In this document: piece by piece, positions 42,689-51,419 of the stretch
How the letters are laid out: each line of letters opens with the position of its first letter
How positions within the stretch are numbered: the stretch's first letter is position 1
From: Ciceribacter lividus
GTDB taxonomy: Bacteria; Pseudomonadota; Alphaproteobacteria; Rhizobiales; Rhizobiaceae
Reading direction: 5' to 3'
NCBI RefSeq assembly: GCF_003337715.1
Contig: NZ_QPIX01000017.1
Span: 1 to 64,000 of the forward strand
DNA: 64,000 bases
The notes under the pieces: generated by a model
Database searches by the model: none
What the model saw: the letters and a program-made list of their open reading frames with translations, nothing else
Told to the model about the DNA's origin: nothing
Translations under genes and position numbers: made by a program

Positions 42689-44299
42689 ATGAGCGACAAG
42701 ATCACCAACTGGACCAGAAATGACGACGCGATGGTCGAAAACGCCATCCGCCGCGGTGCCACACGCCGCGAACTTCTTCACATGATGCTCGCCGGCGGTG
42801 TCGCGCTGTCGGCCGGCGGACTCGTCCTTGGCCGCGCATCCAACGCCATCGCCGCCACCCCGACGAAGGGTGGCCACCTGAGGGCGGCCGGCTGGTCCTC
42901 CTCGACTGCCGATACGCTCGATCCGGCCAAGGCGTCGCTGTCGACGGACTACGTCCGTTGCTGTGCCCTCTACAACCGCCTGACCTTCCTCAACAAGGAC
43001 GGCATCACCCAGATGGAGCTCGCCGAGAGCATCAAGACGGCCGACGCGAAAGTCTGGACCGTCAAGCTGCGCTCCGGCGTGACATTCCACGACGGCAAGA
43101 CGCTCTCTTCCGCGGACGTCGTCTTCTCGCTGAAGCGGCACCTCGATCCGGACGTCGGTTCGAAGGTCAATTCGATCGCCAAGCAGATCACCGGCATCAA
43201 GGCCGTGGACCCGTTGATCGTCGAGATCACCCTCGCCAACCCGAACGCCGACCTTCCGACGATCCTCGCAATGCATCACTTCATGATCGTGCAGGACGGC
43301 ACCACCGACTTCTCCAAGGGCATCGGCACCGGGGCATTCAAGGTCGAGACGTTCCAGCCGGGCGTGAAGTCCGTCTTCGTGAAAAACCCCGACTACTTCA
43401 AGGCCGGCGGCGCCAACATCGACTCGTTCGAGTATTTCGCGATCAGCGACGACACGGCGCGCGTGAACGCGCTTCTTTCGGGTGACGTTCATCTTGCGGC
43501 TTCGATCACGCCGCGTTCGATGAAGCTCGTCGAAAGCCAGCCGGGCTTCGTGCTGTCGCAGACGACATCGGGCAACTACACCGACCTCAACATCCGCCTC
43601 GACATGGAACCGGGCAGCAAGGCGGACTTCATCCAGGGCATGAAATACCTGATCAACCGCGAGCAGATCCGGAAGTCGGTCCTGCGCGGGCTCGCCGAGG
43701 TGGCGAACGATCAGCCGATCTCCCCCGCCAACATCTACCACAATGCCGAGCTCAAGGCTAAAGCGTACGATCCCGAGAAGGCCAAGTTCCACTTCGAAAA
43801 GTCCGGTCTCCTCGGCCAGTCCATTCCGATCGTTGCCTCGGATGCCGCCACCGCCTCGGTCGACATGGCCACGATCGTCCAGCAGGCCGGCAGCGAGATC
43901 GGCATGAAGTTCGACGTCCAGCGCGTGCCGTCCGACGGCTACTGGTCGAACTACTGGCTGAAGGCGCCGGTCCATTTCGGCAACATCAACCCGCGTCCGA
44001 CGGCCGACATCCTCTTCTCGCTGCTCTACGCCTCCGATGCGCCGTGGAACGAAAGCCAGTACAAGTCGGAGAAATTCGACAAGATGCTGGTAGAGGCCCG
44101 CGGTTCGCTCGACGAGGCCAAGCGCAAGACGATCTATGGAGAGATGCAGGTCATGGTCGCCGAGGAAGCCGGTACGGTCATCCCCGTCTACATCTCGAAC
44201 GTGGATGCGATCTCCGGCAAGCTGAAGGGCCTCGAGGCCAATCCGCTCGGCGGCCAGATGGGTTACGCCTTCGCCGAATATGTCTGGCTCGAAGCCTGA
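42689..44299 (+). CDS. ABC transporter substrate-binding protein, oligopeptide/dipeptide type, Tat-exported
   Basis: A 536-aa family-5 binding protein. A twin-arginine signal (TRRELLHMM, then LAGGVALSAGGLVLG) indicates export in folded form, with cleavage expected near residue 54. The mature protein has the family-5 segment VKLRSGVTFHDGKTLSSADVVFSLKR and a typical C-terminal lobe. The ATG at 42689 follows AAAGGGGAAG. It is the first gene of an uptake system with two permeases and a fused double ATPase. The ligand may be an amine, opine or small peptide, given the amine-catabolism genes upstream. Confidence 0.9.
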   Translation: MSDKITNWTRNDDAMVENAIRRGATRRELLHMMLAGGVALSAGGLVLGRASNAIAATPTKGGHLRAAGWSSSTADTLDPAKASLSTDYVRCCALYNRLTFLNKDGITQMELAESIKTADAKVWTVKLRSGVTFHDGKTLSSADVVFSLKRHLDPDVGSKVNSIAKQITGIKAVDPLIVEITLANPNADLPTILAMHHFMIVQDGTTDFSKGIGTGAFKVETFQPGVKSVFVKNPDYFKAGGANIDSFEYFAISDDTARVNALLSGDVHLAASITPRSMKLVESQPGFVLSQTTSGNYTDLNIRLDMEPGSKADFIQGMKYLINREQIRKSVLRGLAEVANDQPISPANIYHNAELKAKAYDPEKAKFHFEKSGLLGQSIPIVASDAATASVDMATIVQQAGSEIGMKFDVQRVPSDGYWSNYWLKAPVHFGNINPRPTADILFSLLYASDAPWNESQYKSEKFDKMLVEARGSLDEAKRKTIYGEMQVMVAEEAGTVIPVYISNVDAISGKLKGLEANPLGGQMGYAFAEYVWLEA

Positions 44300-44312
44300 T
44301 AGCCGCAGAAAA

Positions 44313-44337
44313 CGGGAAGGCGCCTGTTGCCTTCCCG
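44313..44337 (+). terminator. Intercistronic stem-loop after the binding protein gene
   Basis: CGGGAAGGC (44313-44321) pairs with GCCTTCCCG (44329-44337) around a seven-base loop. It is placed between the binding protein and permease genes, like the hairpin at 18484, and probably sets a high ratio of binding protein to membrane parts. Confidence 0.65.
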
Positions 44338-44439
44338 CCATCTTCACCGATGACGTGTCAGTCTTTTGCCCGTAGTCTTCACGGACCCGTGCATCGCATC
44401 GCTTGTCGCATCGATGCTCAACCGAAGAGGGGCCCTCTC

Positions 44440-45390
44440 ATGAGCCCATATGTACTCAATCTCGTCGGAGCGCGGCTTCTGATCGCAGCACTGACCTTGC
44501 TGATCGTCTCCTTTGCGGTCTTCTTCGCCACGGCGATGCTTCCCGGTGACACCGCGACGATCCTGCTCGGCCAGGCCGCAACGCCCGAAGCGGTGGCGGG
44601 TCTGCGGACCGCCATGCATCTCGACGAGCCGGCGTTCATCCGCTTCATGCGATGGCTGGCAGGTCTCGCGACCGGAGACCTCGGCACCTCCTACGTCAAC
44701 AACATCGCGGTGGCCGACCTGATTGGCGGCCGCTTCGTCAACACGATGCGGCTCGCCGGCGTAACTACGCTCATCGCCGTGCCGCTTGCCCTGACGCTCG
44801 GAATCACGGCCGCCATGTACAGGGGTTCGCTCTATGACCGCATCGTCACGATCTGCACCATCGGCGTGATCTCCGTCCCGGAATTCATGGTCGCGACCTC
44901 GGCCGTCCTCATTTTCTCCGTCTATCTCAAATGGCTTCCCGCGCTCTCGATAGCCGGCGGTGTCACATCCATCGGGGAAATGCTGAAGATCTACGCCATG
45001 CCGGTCATCACGCTGACCTTCGTGGTTTCCGCACAGATGATCCGCATGACGCGTGCCGCGGTGGTCGAAACGATCGACACCCCCTATGTCGAGGCGGCGC
45101 TGCTGAAGGGCGCGTCGCGGCCCCGCATGGTGCTGCGCCATGCCTTGCCGAACGCGGTCGGCCCGATCGTCAACGCGATCGCGCTGTCTCTCTCCTACCT
45201 CGTCGGCGGCGTCATCATCGTCGAGACGATTTTCAACTATCCGGGTGTCGCCAAGCTGATGGTCGACGGCGTCGAAACCCGCGACCTGCCACTCATCCAG
45301 TCCTGCGCGATGATCTTCTGTTTCGGCTACCTGCTCTTGATCACGCTTGCCGACATCATTGCCATTCTTGCAAACCCGAGGCTGCGCTGA
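44440..45390 (+). CDS. ABC transporter permease, DppB/OppB type
   Basis: A 316-aa membrane protein with about six hydrophobic segments (LLIAALTLLIVSFAVFFATAM is the first). The family motif is LPGDTATILLG near residue 38. The EAA loop reads VEAALLKGASRPRMVLRHALP (about 219-239). The ATG at 44440 has GAAGAGGGG upstream; the longer frame from 44044 is a shadow of the binding protein. It pairs with the permease two bases downstream. Confidence 0.92.
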   Translation: MSPYVLNLVGARLLIAALTLLIVSFAVFFATAMLPGDTATILLGQAATPEAVAGLRTAMHLDEPAFIRFMRWLAGLATGDLGTSYVNNIAVADLIGGRFVNTMRLAGVTTLIAVPLALTLGITAAMYRGSLYDRIVTICTIGVISVPEFMVATSAVLIFSVYLKWLPALSIAGGVTSIGEMLKIYAMPVITLTFVVSAQMIRMTRAAVVETIDTPYVEAALLKGASRPRMVLRHALPNAVGPIVNAIALSLSYLVGGVIIVETIFNYPGVAKLMVDGVETRDLPLIQSCAMIFCFGYLLLITLADIIAILANPRLR

Positions 45391-45392
45391 CC

Positions 45393-46235
45393 ATGACACT
45401 GCCCGCCACGCTGTCGAGAAAATTCGGCTACCGCTTCAACTGGGTCGGCATGATCGGCCTGTCGGTCATCCTCTTCTGGGGCATCGTCGCGATCGTTGCG
45501 CCGCATATCATCCCCCATCCTGTCGGGGAAATCGTCGACGAGGACTTCTTCGGAGGGATCAGCGGCAAGCTCTGGCTCGGCTCCGACTACCTTGGACGCG
45601 ACATGCTCTCGCGTGCTCTGATGGGCGCGCGTTATACCGTGGGGATCTCGCTTGCGGCGGTCTGCATCGCCTGCTTCAGCGGCGTCGTCCTCGGCATGAC
45701 GGCAGCGGTCACGGGTGGCTGGTTCGATGCGGCACTGAGCCGCTTCCTCGATGCGCTGAACTCCATACCCGGCAAGCTCTCGGGCCTCGTCATCGTCGCG
45801 GCCGTCGGCTCCTCGCTCACGGTTCTGATCACGACGCTCGCGGTCATTTACACGCCCGGCGCCTACCGCTTCGCCCGCGCGCTCGCCGTCAACATCAACA
45901 CGATGGACTACGTCACCGTCGCCCGCACCCGCGGCGAGGGAACCCTCTATCTGATCCGCTCGGAAATCCTGCCGAACATCCTCGGGCCGGTGCTCGCCGA
46001 TCTCGGCCTGCGTTTCGTCTTCATCGTGCTGCTGCTTTCCGGCCTCTCCTTCCTGGGGCTTGGCGTGCAGCCGCCCTATGCCGACTGGGGCGCGCTCGTT
46101 CACGAGAATATCGGTGGACTGCCCTTCGGGGCGCCGGCGGTTATCGTCCCGAGCCTTGCCATCGCCAGCCTGACGATCAGCGTCAATCTTCTGATCGACA
46201 ACCTCCCTCAGAAGATCCGCGACAGGAGCGCCTGA
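45393..46235 (+). CDS. ABC transporter permease, DppC/OppC type
   Basis: A 280-aa partner permease. The first helix (WVGMIGLSVILFWGIVAIVAP), the conserved periplasmic segment LWLGSDYLGRDMLSR and the late LLLSGLSFLGLGVQPPYADWG are hallmarks of OppC-type proteins. Its stop codon overlaps the ATPase start by one base (TGATG), so the two are coupled. Confidence 0.92.
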   Translation: MTLPATLSRKFGYRFNWVGMIGLSVILFWGIVAIVAPHIIPHPVGEIVDEDFFGGISGKLWLGSDYLGRDMLSRALMGARYTVGISLAAVCIACFSGVVLGMTAAVTGGWFDAALSRFLDALNSIPGKLSGLVIVAAVGSSLTVLITTLAVIYTPGAYRFARALAVNINTMDYVTVARTRGEGTLYLIRSEILPNILGPVLADLGLRFVFIVLLLSGLSFLGLGVQPPYADWGALVHENIGGLPFGAPAVIVPSLAIASLTISVNLLIDNLPQKIRDRSA

Positions 46236-47890
46236 TGAAGAATCTCGTAGAAGTTCGTGATCTCAAGGTCGAGGCCAGGACCGACTCCGGCCGTCGCGTC
46301 GAAATCATCAAGGGCGTCAGCCTCGACATCGCCCCCGGTGAGATCCTCGCGCTCATCGGCGAAAGCGGATCGGGCAAGACGACCATCGCGCTCACGCTGC
46401 TCGGGCACGCGCGCACCGGCTGCCGCATATCCGGCGGCACTATCCTCGTCGACGGCAAGGACATGGCGAAGCTCGGCGAGCGCGAACTGGCATCCGTGCG
46501 CGGCACGGAGGTCGCCTATGTACCGCAGTCAGCCGCGGCCGCCTTCAATCCGGCGATCCGCATCATCGATCAGGTGATCGAGGTGACGAAGATCCACGGC
46601 CTGATGTCGCCGGCAGAAGCCAGGAGCAAGGCGATCGACCTGTTCCGCGCACTGTCGCTTCCCGACCCCGAGCACATTGGCGAACGCTATCCGCACCAGG
46701 TTTCCGGCGGGCAGTTGCAGCGGCTCGCCGCCGCGATGGCGATGATCGGCGATCCGAAGCTCATCATCTTCGACGAACCGACGACCGCGCTCGACGTGAC
46801 GACGCAGATCGAAGTGTTGAAGGCGTTCAAATCTGTGATGAAGGCCGGCAGGATCGCAGGCGTCTACGTCTCGCACGACCTCGCCGTCGTCGCGCAGATT
46901 GCCGACCGCATCATGGTCTTGCGCGGCGGCGAGATTCAGGAAACCGGCTCGACGGATGACATCCTGCACCGTGCGGCACACCCCTATACGCGCGAGCTTC
47001 TCGCGGCCTTCGAGCCGAAACCCCGTGATGACGCCGCGGTCGCCGAGAAAAAGCGGGCGCCACTCCTGGAGATCAACAACGTGATAGCGGGCTACGGCCC
47101 GATGCAGGCCGACGGACTGCCGCTCGTGCGCGCCGTCAGCGGTGTCAGCCTCAGCGTCGAAAAGGGCCGCAATCTCGGCATCATCGGGGAATCGGGCTGC
47201 GGAAAATCGACGTTGGCGCGCGCCATTGCCGGCATCCTGCCGATCTCCGCCGGGACCATGACTCTCGACGGCCGTGAGCTTGCCCCGTCGAGCCGCCGAC
47301 GCACGCGCGACCAGGTGCGCGAACTGCAGATCGTCTTCCAGTATGCCGACACCGCGCTCAATCCGGCAAAGTCGATCGAGGACATCCTGGGGCGTCCCCT
47401 GACCTTCTACCGCGGCATGAAGGGCAAAGCCCGGGACGCGCGGATCGCGGAGCTTCTCGACATGGTGCACCTGCCGAAGGCCTTGCGCCATCGCCGGCCT
47501 GCCGAGCTTTCCGGCGGGCAGAAGCAGCGCGTCAATTTCGCCCGCGCGTTGGCGGCCGAGCCGAAGCTCATCCTCTGCGACGAGATCACCTCGGCGCTCG
47601 ACACCGTGGTCGCCGCCGCAATCATCGACCTCCTGAAGGAATTGCAAAGGGAGCTCTCGCTCTCCTACGTCTTCATCAGCCACGACCTCTCCGTCGTCGA
47701 GGCGATCTGCGACAGGATCGTGGTGATGTATGGCGGCAAGAAGGTCGAGGAACTGACGCCGGCACAGGCCAAGGCGCCCATGCATCCCTATTCCAGCCTG
47801 CTGTTCTCGTCGGTGCCGAAACTCGATCCGACCTGGCTCGACAATCTCAAACTCGACCCGGAGCAGGTAAGGGCTTACAGCCACGCCTGA
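46235..47890 (+). CDS. Fused double ATPase of the oligopeptide-type ABC transporter (DppD-DppF like)
   Basis: A 551-aa protein with two full ABC domains. The first has GESGSGKTT, signature VSGGQLQRLAAAM and Walker [13 protein letters not shown]. The second has GESGCGKST, LSGGQKQRVNFAR and LILCDEITSALD, the last with Ile in place of the usual Pro. A short linker near residue 265 joins the halves. The fusion replaces the separate DppD and DppF proteins of many systems. It is the last gene of the operon; its stop codon lies in the loop of a terminator hairpin. Confidence 0.92.
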   Translation: MKNLVEVRDLKVEARTDSGRRVEIIKGVSLDIAPGEILALIGESGSGKTTIALTLLGHARTGCRISGGTILVDGKDMAKLGERELASVRGTEVAYVPQSAAAAFNPAIRIIDQVIEVTKIHGLMSPAEARSKAIDLFRALSLPDPEHIGERYPHQVSGGQLQRLAAAMAMIGDPKLIIFDEPTTALDVTTQIEVLKAFKSVMKAGRIAGVYVSHDLAVVAQIADRIMVLRGGEIQETGSTDDILHRAAHPYTRELLAAFEPKPRDDAAVAEKKRAPLLEINNVIAGYGPMQADGLPLVRAVSGVSLSVEKGRNLGIIGESGCGKSTLARAIAGILPISAGTMTLDGRELAPSSRRRTRDQVRELQIVFQYADTALNPAKSIEDILGRPLTFYRGMKGKARDARIAELLDMVHLPKALRHRRPAELSGGQKQRVNFARALAAEPKLILCDEITSALDTVVAAAIIDLLKELQRELSLSYVFISHDLSVVEAICDRIVVMYGGKKVEELTPAQAKAPMHPYSSLLFSSVPKLDPTWLDNLKLDPEQVRAYSHA

Positions 47891-47901
47891 CGGCGTGGCT
47901 G
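47878..47901. terminator. Terminator hairpin between convergent ATPase and lrp-type genes
   Basis: CAGCCACGCC (47878-47887) pairs with GGCGTGGCTG (47892-47901). The four-base loop TGAC carries the ATPase stop codon. The stem is perfect over ten pairs. No U-tract is evident on either side, but the placement between convergent genes is typical. Confidence 0.65.
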
Positions 47902-47910
47902 CCTCGGACA

Positions 47911-48387
47911 TCAAACGGGAAAGAGGCTCGTCAGCGGCAGGTGCGCCTTGACGATCGGGGACTTCAGGACGACGAAGCTGAAATACTTGTCGATACCGAT
48001 ATCGAGATCGGTCAGTCGTTCCATGATCGTCTGGTATTCACCGATGCCTGCCGTCACGAATTTCAGGAGATAGTCGTAGCCACCGGACACCAGATGGCAC
48101 TCGATGATCTGATCGACCTTTTCGACAGCTGCGAGGAAGCGGGCAAAGTCGATCTGTCGGTGGTTCTTGAGGGTGATCTCGGTGAAGACGGTCAGGGTCT
48201 GACCGAGCTTGGCAAGATTGATCTGCGCCGAATAGCCCTCGATATAGCCTTCCTGCTGCAGCTTCTTCACCCGCATCAGGCACGGGCTCGGCGAGAGGTG
48301 GACGAGCTCGGCCAGCTCGACATTGGTGATGCGGCCGTTCTTCTGCAGTTCGTGAAGAATCTTGATGTCGATGCGATCGAGTTTCAT
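47911..48387 (-). CDS. Lrp/AsnC-family transcriptional regulator
   Basis: A 158-aa feast/famine regulator. The N-terminal helix-turn-helix (LDRIDIKILHELQKNG, NVELAELVHLSPSPCLMRV) is followed by the RAM effector domain (VFTEITLKNH, CHLVSGGYDYLLKFVT). It is convergent with the transporter operon and divergent from an FAD amine oxidase gene. A 15-bp site close to the Lrp consensus lies 36 bases upstream of its start. It probably responds to an amino acid or related amine and controls both flanking operons. Confidence 0.9.
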   Translation of the reverse strand: MKLDRIDIKILHELQKNGRITNVELAELVHLSPSPCLMRVKKLQQEGYIEGYSAQINLAKLGQTLTVFTEITLKNHRQIDFARFLAAVEKVDQIIECHLVSGGYDYLLKFVTAGIGEYQTIMERLTDLDIGIDKYFSFVVLKSPIVKAHLPLTSLFPV

Positions 48388-48422
48388 GGCGCTTCCTCCG
48401 GCGTCCGGGTTCAGTCGGACGG

Positions 48423-48437
48423 TAGCATTTTATGCTG
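48423..48437. promoter_or_regulatory. Lrp-consensus-like site upstream of the lrp-type gene
   Basis: TAGCATTTTATGCTG matches the E. coli Lrp consensus YAGHAWATTWTDCTR at 14 of 15 positions and contains the inverted repeat AGCAT-TTT-ATGCT. Its placement between the lrp-type gene and the divergent oxidase suggests autoregulation plus control of the oxidase. Confidence 0.65.
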
Positions 48438-48572
48438 CGACATCCTCGAAATCACATTAACACTTTGTCCTGGCGCGTCTATTCCGTTTGGCAGCGCCGC
48501 ACGAGGCACAATGATCTGCTGATCCTTCAAAGAACGGAATCTTCTGCTGCGGGCCACCGATATGCGGCAACG

Positions 48573-48590
48573 GCGCCGGAATTCCGGCGC
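48573..48590. promoter_or_regulatory. Perfect 18-bp palindrome upstream of the FAD oxidoreductase
   Basis: GCGCCGGAATTCCGGCGC is fully self-complementary and lies 30 bases before the preferred start at 48621. It may be a binding site for another regulator or, as RNA, a leader hairpin close to the ribosome-binding site. Confidence 0.45.
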
Positions 48591-48620
48591 TATTCTCTGA
48601 GGCGACAAGGAGAGATGATC

Positions 48621-49946
48621 ATGCCCGCGCCCCTGATGCTCGTCGAAACGACGCCAGAACTGCCGGAAACCGCCGACGCCGTGGTGATCGGCGCGGGGAT
48701 CGTCGGGGTCTTTGCCGCCTATCATCTCGCCAAACGCGGACTGAAAGTCGCATTGCTCGAAAAGGGCCGCGTCGGTGCCGAGCAATCGAGCCGAAACTGG
48801 GGCTGGTGCCGACAGCAGAACCGCGACGCCCGCGAGCTCCCCATGGCAACGAAAAGCCTCGACCTTTGGGAAGCGTTTGCGGCCGAAACCGGCGAGGACA
48901 CCGGCTTTCGCCGCTGCGGCCTCCTTTATCTCAGCAACAGCGAGGAGGAACTCTCAGGCTGGGCGCGCTGGCGCGATTTCGCCCGTACCGTCGGTGTCAC
49001 CACCCACATGCTCGACCAGGCTGCCGCGACCGTCAGGGCGGGGGCGACCGGAAGGGTCTGGAAAGGTGGTGTCTTTTCGCCGAGCGACGGTGTCGCCGAT
49101 CCGGCAAGCGCCGCACCGGCGGTCGCCCGCGCCATCCTGAAACTCGGCGGCACTGTCCACCAGTCCTGTGCTGCGCGCGGCATCGAAACGGAAGGCGGTC
49201 GGCTCAGCGCCGTCGTCACGGAACGCGGAACGATCCGCACCAAGCTTGCCGTTCTTGCGGGCGGTGCCTGGGCATCCGCCTTCTGCCGTCAGCTCGACAT
49301 TCGCTTTCCGCAGGCATCAATCCGTTCGTCGATCCTCTCGGTCGGACCTGGCGAAGGTGCCATACCGGACGCGCTGCACACCGCCGCGATCTCCGTCACC
49401 CGCCGCGGCGACGGTGGCCACACCCTTGCGATCAGCGGCCGCGGCCGGGTCGACCCCACTGCCCAGCAGCTCCGCTTCGCACCGCAATTCCTGCCGATGT
49501 TCCTGCGACGTTGGAAGAGTCTCGCCCCCGGCGGACTGGAAGGCATACGATCAGGCCACGAAAGCCTCGCACGCTGGCACCTCGACCGGCCGACGCCGAT
49601 GGAAAAAATGCGTATCCTCGACCCTGCCTTCGACGAGGGAACGATCCGCCTCACCCACAAACGCGCGGTCGAACTGCTGCCGGCCCTTGAAGGCCGCGCT
49701 GTCACGGCGGCCTGGGCCGGCTACATCGACTCGACGCCGGACGGCGTGCCCGCCATCGGCGAAGTGACCGGGCTTCCCGGCTTCGTCCTTGCGGCCGGCT
49801 TCAGCGGCCATGGCTTCGGCATCGGCCCCGGGGCCGGCCACTTGATCGCCGATATCGTTACCGGCGACGAACCGATCGTCGACCCGAGGCCGTATCATCC
49901 CGACCGGTTCGGAAAGAGCTCGTGGGGTAAGGTCGCGGAGTTCTAA
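48621..49946 (+). CDS. FAD-dependent oxidoreductase, D-amino acid/amine oxidase (DadA-like) family
   Basis: A 441-aa DAO-family flavoprotein. The FAD motif VIGAGIVGVFAAYHLAKRG (about 22-40) is followed by the segment SSRNWGWCRQQNRD, typical of a rhizobial amine/opine oxidase group. The C-terminus has AAGFSGHGFGIGPGAGHL. The ATG at 48621 has AGGAG nine bases upstream; an ATG at 48615 is only two bases from that site. It would oxidise an amino acid or secondary amine, releasing ammonia or an aldehyde. It is divergent from the lrp-type gene. Confidence 0.83.
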   Translation: MPAPLMLVETTPELPETADAVVIGAGIVGVFAAYHLAKRGLKVALLEKGRVGAEQSSRNWGWCRQQNRDARELPMATKSLDLWEAFAAETGEDTGFRRCGLLYLSNSEEELSGWARWRDFARTVGVTTHMLDQAAATVRAGATGRVWKGGVFSPSDGVADPASAAPAVARAILKLGGTVHQSCAARGIETEGGRLSAVVTERGTIRTKLAVLAGGAWASAFCRQLDIRFPQASIRSSILSVGPGEGAIPDALHTAAISVTRRGDGGHTLAISGRGRVDPTAQQLRFAPQFLPMFLRRWKSLAPGGLEGIRSGHESLARWHLDRPTPMEKMRILDPAFDEGTIRLTHKRAVELLPALEGRAVTAAWAGYIDSTPDGVPAIGEVTGLPGFVLAAGFSGHGFGIGPGAGHLIADIVTGDEPIVDPRPYHPDRFGKSSWGKVAEF

Positions 49947-50058
49947 TTCATGCCCTCGGCTTGTGAGGTCGGTCAGCGCGGGCGCGCACCTTAAAGCCCG
50001 CGCCATCGTCATGCGCCCGGCAACTGGTCCCGCCGCCCTCCGGGCCGGCGCGGCTGGG

Positions 50059-50089
50059 GAAACCCCGGCAGCCGTCACGCCGGGGTTTC
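50059..50089. terminator. Terminator hairpin between convergent oxidase and methyltransferase genes
   Basis: GAAACCCCGGC (50059-50069) pairs with GCCGGGGTTTC (50079-50089) over 11 perfect pairs around a nine-base loop. It lies eight bases past the methyltransferase stop codon on the minus strand. It is probably bidirectional. Confidence 0.7.
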
Positions 50090-50097
50090 GGATGTCC

Positions 50098-51141
50098 TCA
50101 CGTGCGGAGCTGCAGCGTGCCGTAGACGATGTTGCGGTTTTCGCCGAACCAGACCTGCGGCTCGACGGTGTTACGGTCGATGCTGGCGTTGACGATGCGC
50201 CACATGTCCGCCTCGTTGCGCCAGAGGAGTTCCCAGTTCATGAAGGTTTCCATGTAACCTTCGACGCGGATACCCTCGGCGAAATTGGCAAACAGGAAGA
50301 GCCCGCCGGGCTTCAGCATCTGCAGGCACTTCTGCGTCAGCTTCACCGCGACGTTTTCCGCGAGGTAATCGTAGAGGCCGGCTGCATAAATGAAATCGAA
50401 CTGTCCGAGCTTCTGCTTGCCGTTCAGAATGCTTCGGACCGAACCGTTCACGGCCTCCACGCAGGTTCCCTGGAAATTGCGGGCGACCGATCCGACACTC
50501 AGCGGATCCTGATCGAGCGCGATCCATCGCTTGAGCCGCTGCTCCCGCAACGCGACCGAGCGGTCGGCCTCGCGAAGATGTCCGGACGCTATGGTCAGGA
50601 TCTCCGTTTCGGCGCCCCGCGCATCGGCGACCTGATCGACATATCGGGTCAGCAGGTCGCGGCGCTCGCGGACGGCGACCGACGACGAGGCATCCTTCGT
50701 GTAATCATAGAGAGCCTTGCCGGTCGGTGTGGCGGCGGCGATTTCGTCGGCGGCGTCCGGGTGTCCGTAGATGAAATCCAGAAGATGGGCGTCGCCGGAA
50801 TATCCGCGCGGCTTCTCGAAGGACCAGCGTGTGAACGGGTCCTGAAGGAAGAACGCCGACACCGGATGGCGCTGCACCACCGGAACGAGTGCCTTCCAGA
50901 CATTCGGATGGAATCGGGAGCGGATGTCGTGAAGAGCGCCGGCGACGTAATCGATGATGCTCCGCGGATCCTCGGCTCTCTCCGAACGCTGCCTTGCAAG
51001 CTCCAGCATCAAGGCAATCTCGCCGCGACCGATCGCGAGTTGTTCGTCGAAGTGCTCATAGTCTCCCGCCGCGGTTCCTCCAGCCATTGCGTCGGGTGTG
51101 ATAAGGCTTTCGCCGTCGAGCACTATTTTCAACTGACTCAT
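50098..51141 (-). CDS. Class I SAM-dependent methyltransferase
   Basis: A 347-aa protein. The N-terminal half contains a helical region and the segment FEKPRGYSGDAHLLDFIYGH, seen in a bacterial methyltransferase group related to the PhcB-type 3-hydroxy-fatty-acid methyl ester synthase. The Rossmann part has ILTIASGHLREAD (SAM motif I) and ALDQDPLSVGSVARNF (motif II), then FDFIYAAGLYDYL and MLKPGGLFLFANFAEG. The ATG at 51141 has AAGGAG ten bases upstream and the longer frame to 51288 is not supported. It is divergent from a cyclic-di-GMP protein. A fatty-acid-derived signal is one possibility; the substrate is not visible. Confidence 0.72.
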   Translation of the reverse strand: MSQLKIVLDGESLITPDAMAGGTAAGDYEHFDEQLAIGRGEIALMLELARQRSERAEDPRSIIDYVAGALHDIRSRFHPNVWKALVPVVQRHPVSAFFLQDPFTRWSFEKPRGYSGDAHLLDFIYGHPDAADEIAAATPTGKALYDYTKDASSSVAVRERRDLLTRYVDQVADARGAETEILTIASGHLREADRSVALREQRLKRWIALDQDPLSVGSVARNFQGTCVEAVNGSVRSILNGKQKLGQFDFIYAAGLYDYLAENVAVKLTQKCLQMLKPGGLFLFANFAEGIRVEGYMETFMNWELLWRNEADMWRIVNASIDRNTVEPQVWFGENRNIVYGTLQLRT

Positions 51142-51245
51142 GCAGGCCCCGCTCCTTAACAAAGGTTTAACGATGCCCGGGAGAATGGCCTGATTTGCGA
51201 CAACTTGTACAGTGCGAGAAATCATAAAAAGCCAGGGGGAAGGCG

Positions 51246-51262
51246 TGTACCGTTTTGGTACA
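51246..51262. promoter_or_regulatory. Inverted repeat in the methyltransferase/GGDEF-EAL divergent promoter
   Basis: TGTACC and GGTACA flank GTTTT in a perfect 6-bp inverted repeat. A second, palindromic TGTACA is at 51206-51211, 40 bases away. Both lie in the 278-base AT-rich gap between the divergent genes and could bind a shared regulator. No gene is visible in the gap. Confidence 0.4.
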
Positions 51263-51419
51263 AGAACACATTTTAACTCAATGTTCACGCATACGTTTTA
51301 CTCTGTAGTGATGACTTGGGGAATACAGCCTGTCACCTTGCATTAGAATGTGATTAAACCGCACTTCACGAGACTATGCGCAGCCGCGCGCTCATGATCT
51401 GCACAAGCTGCAGGAGACT

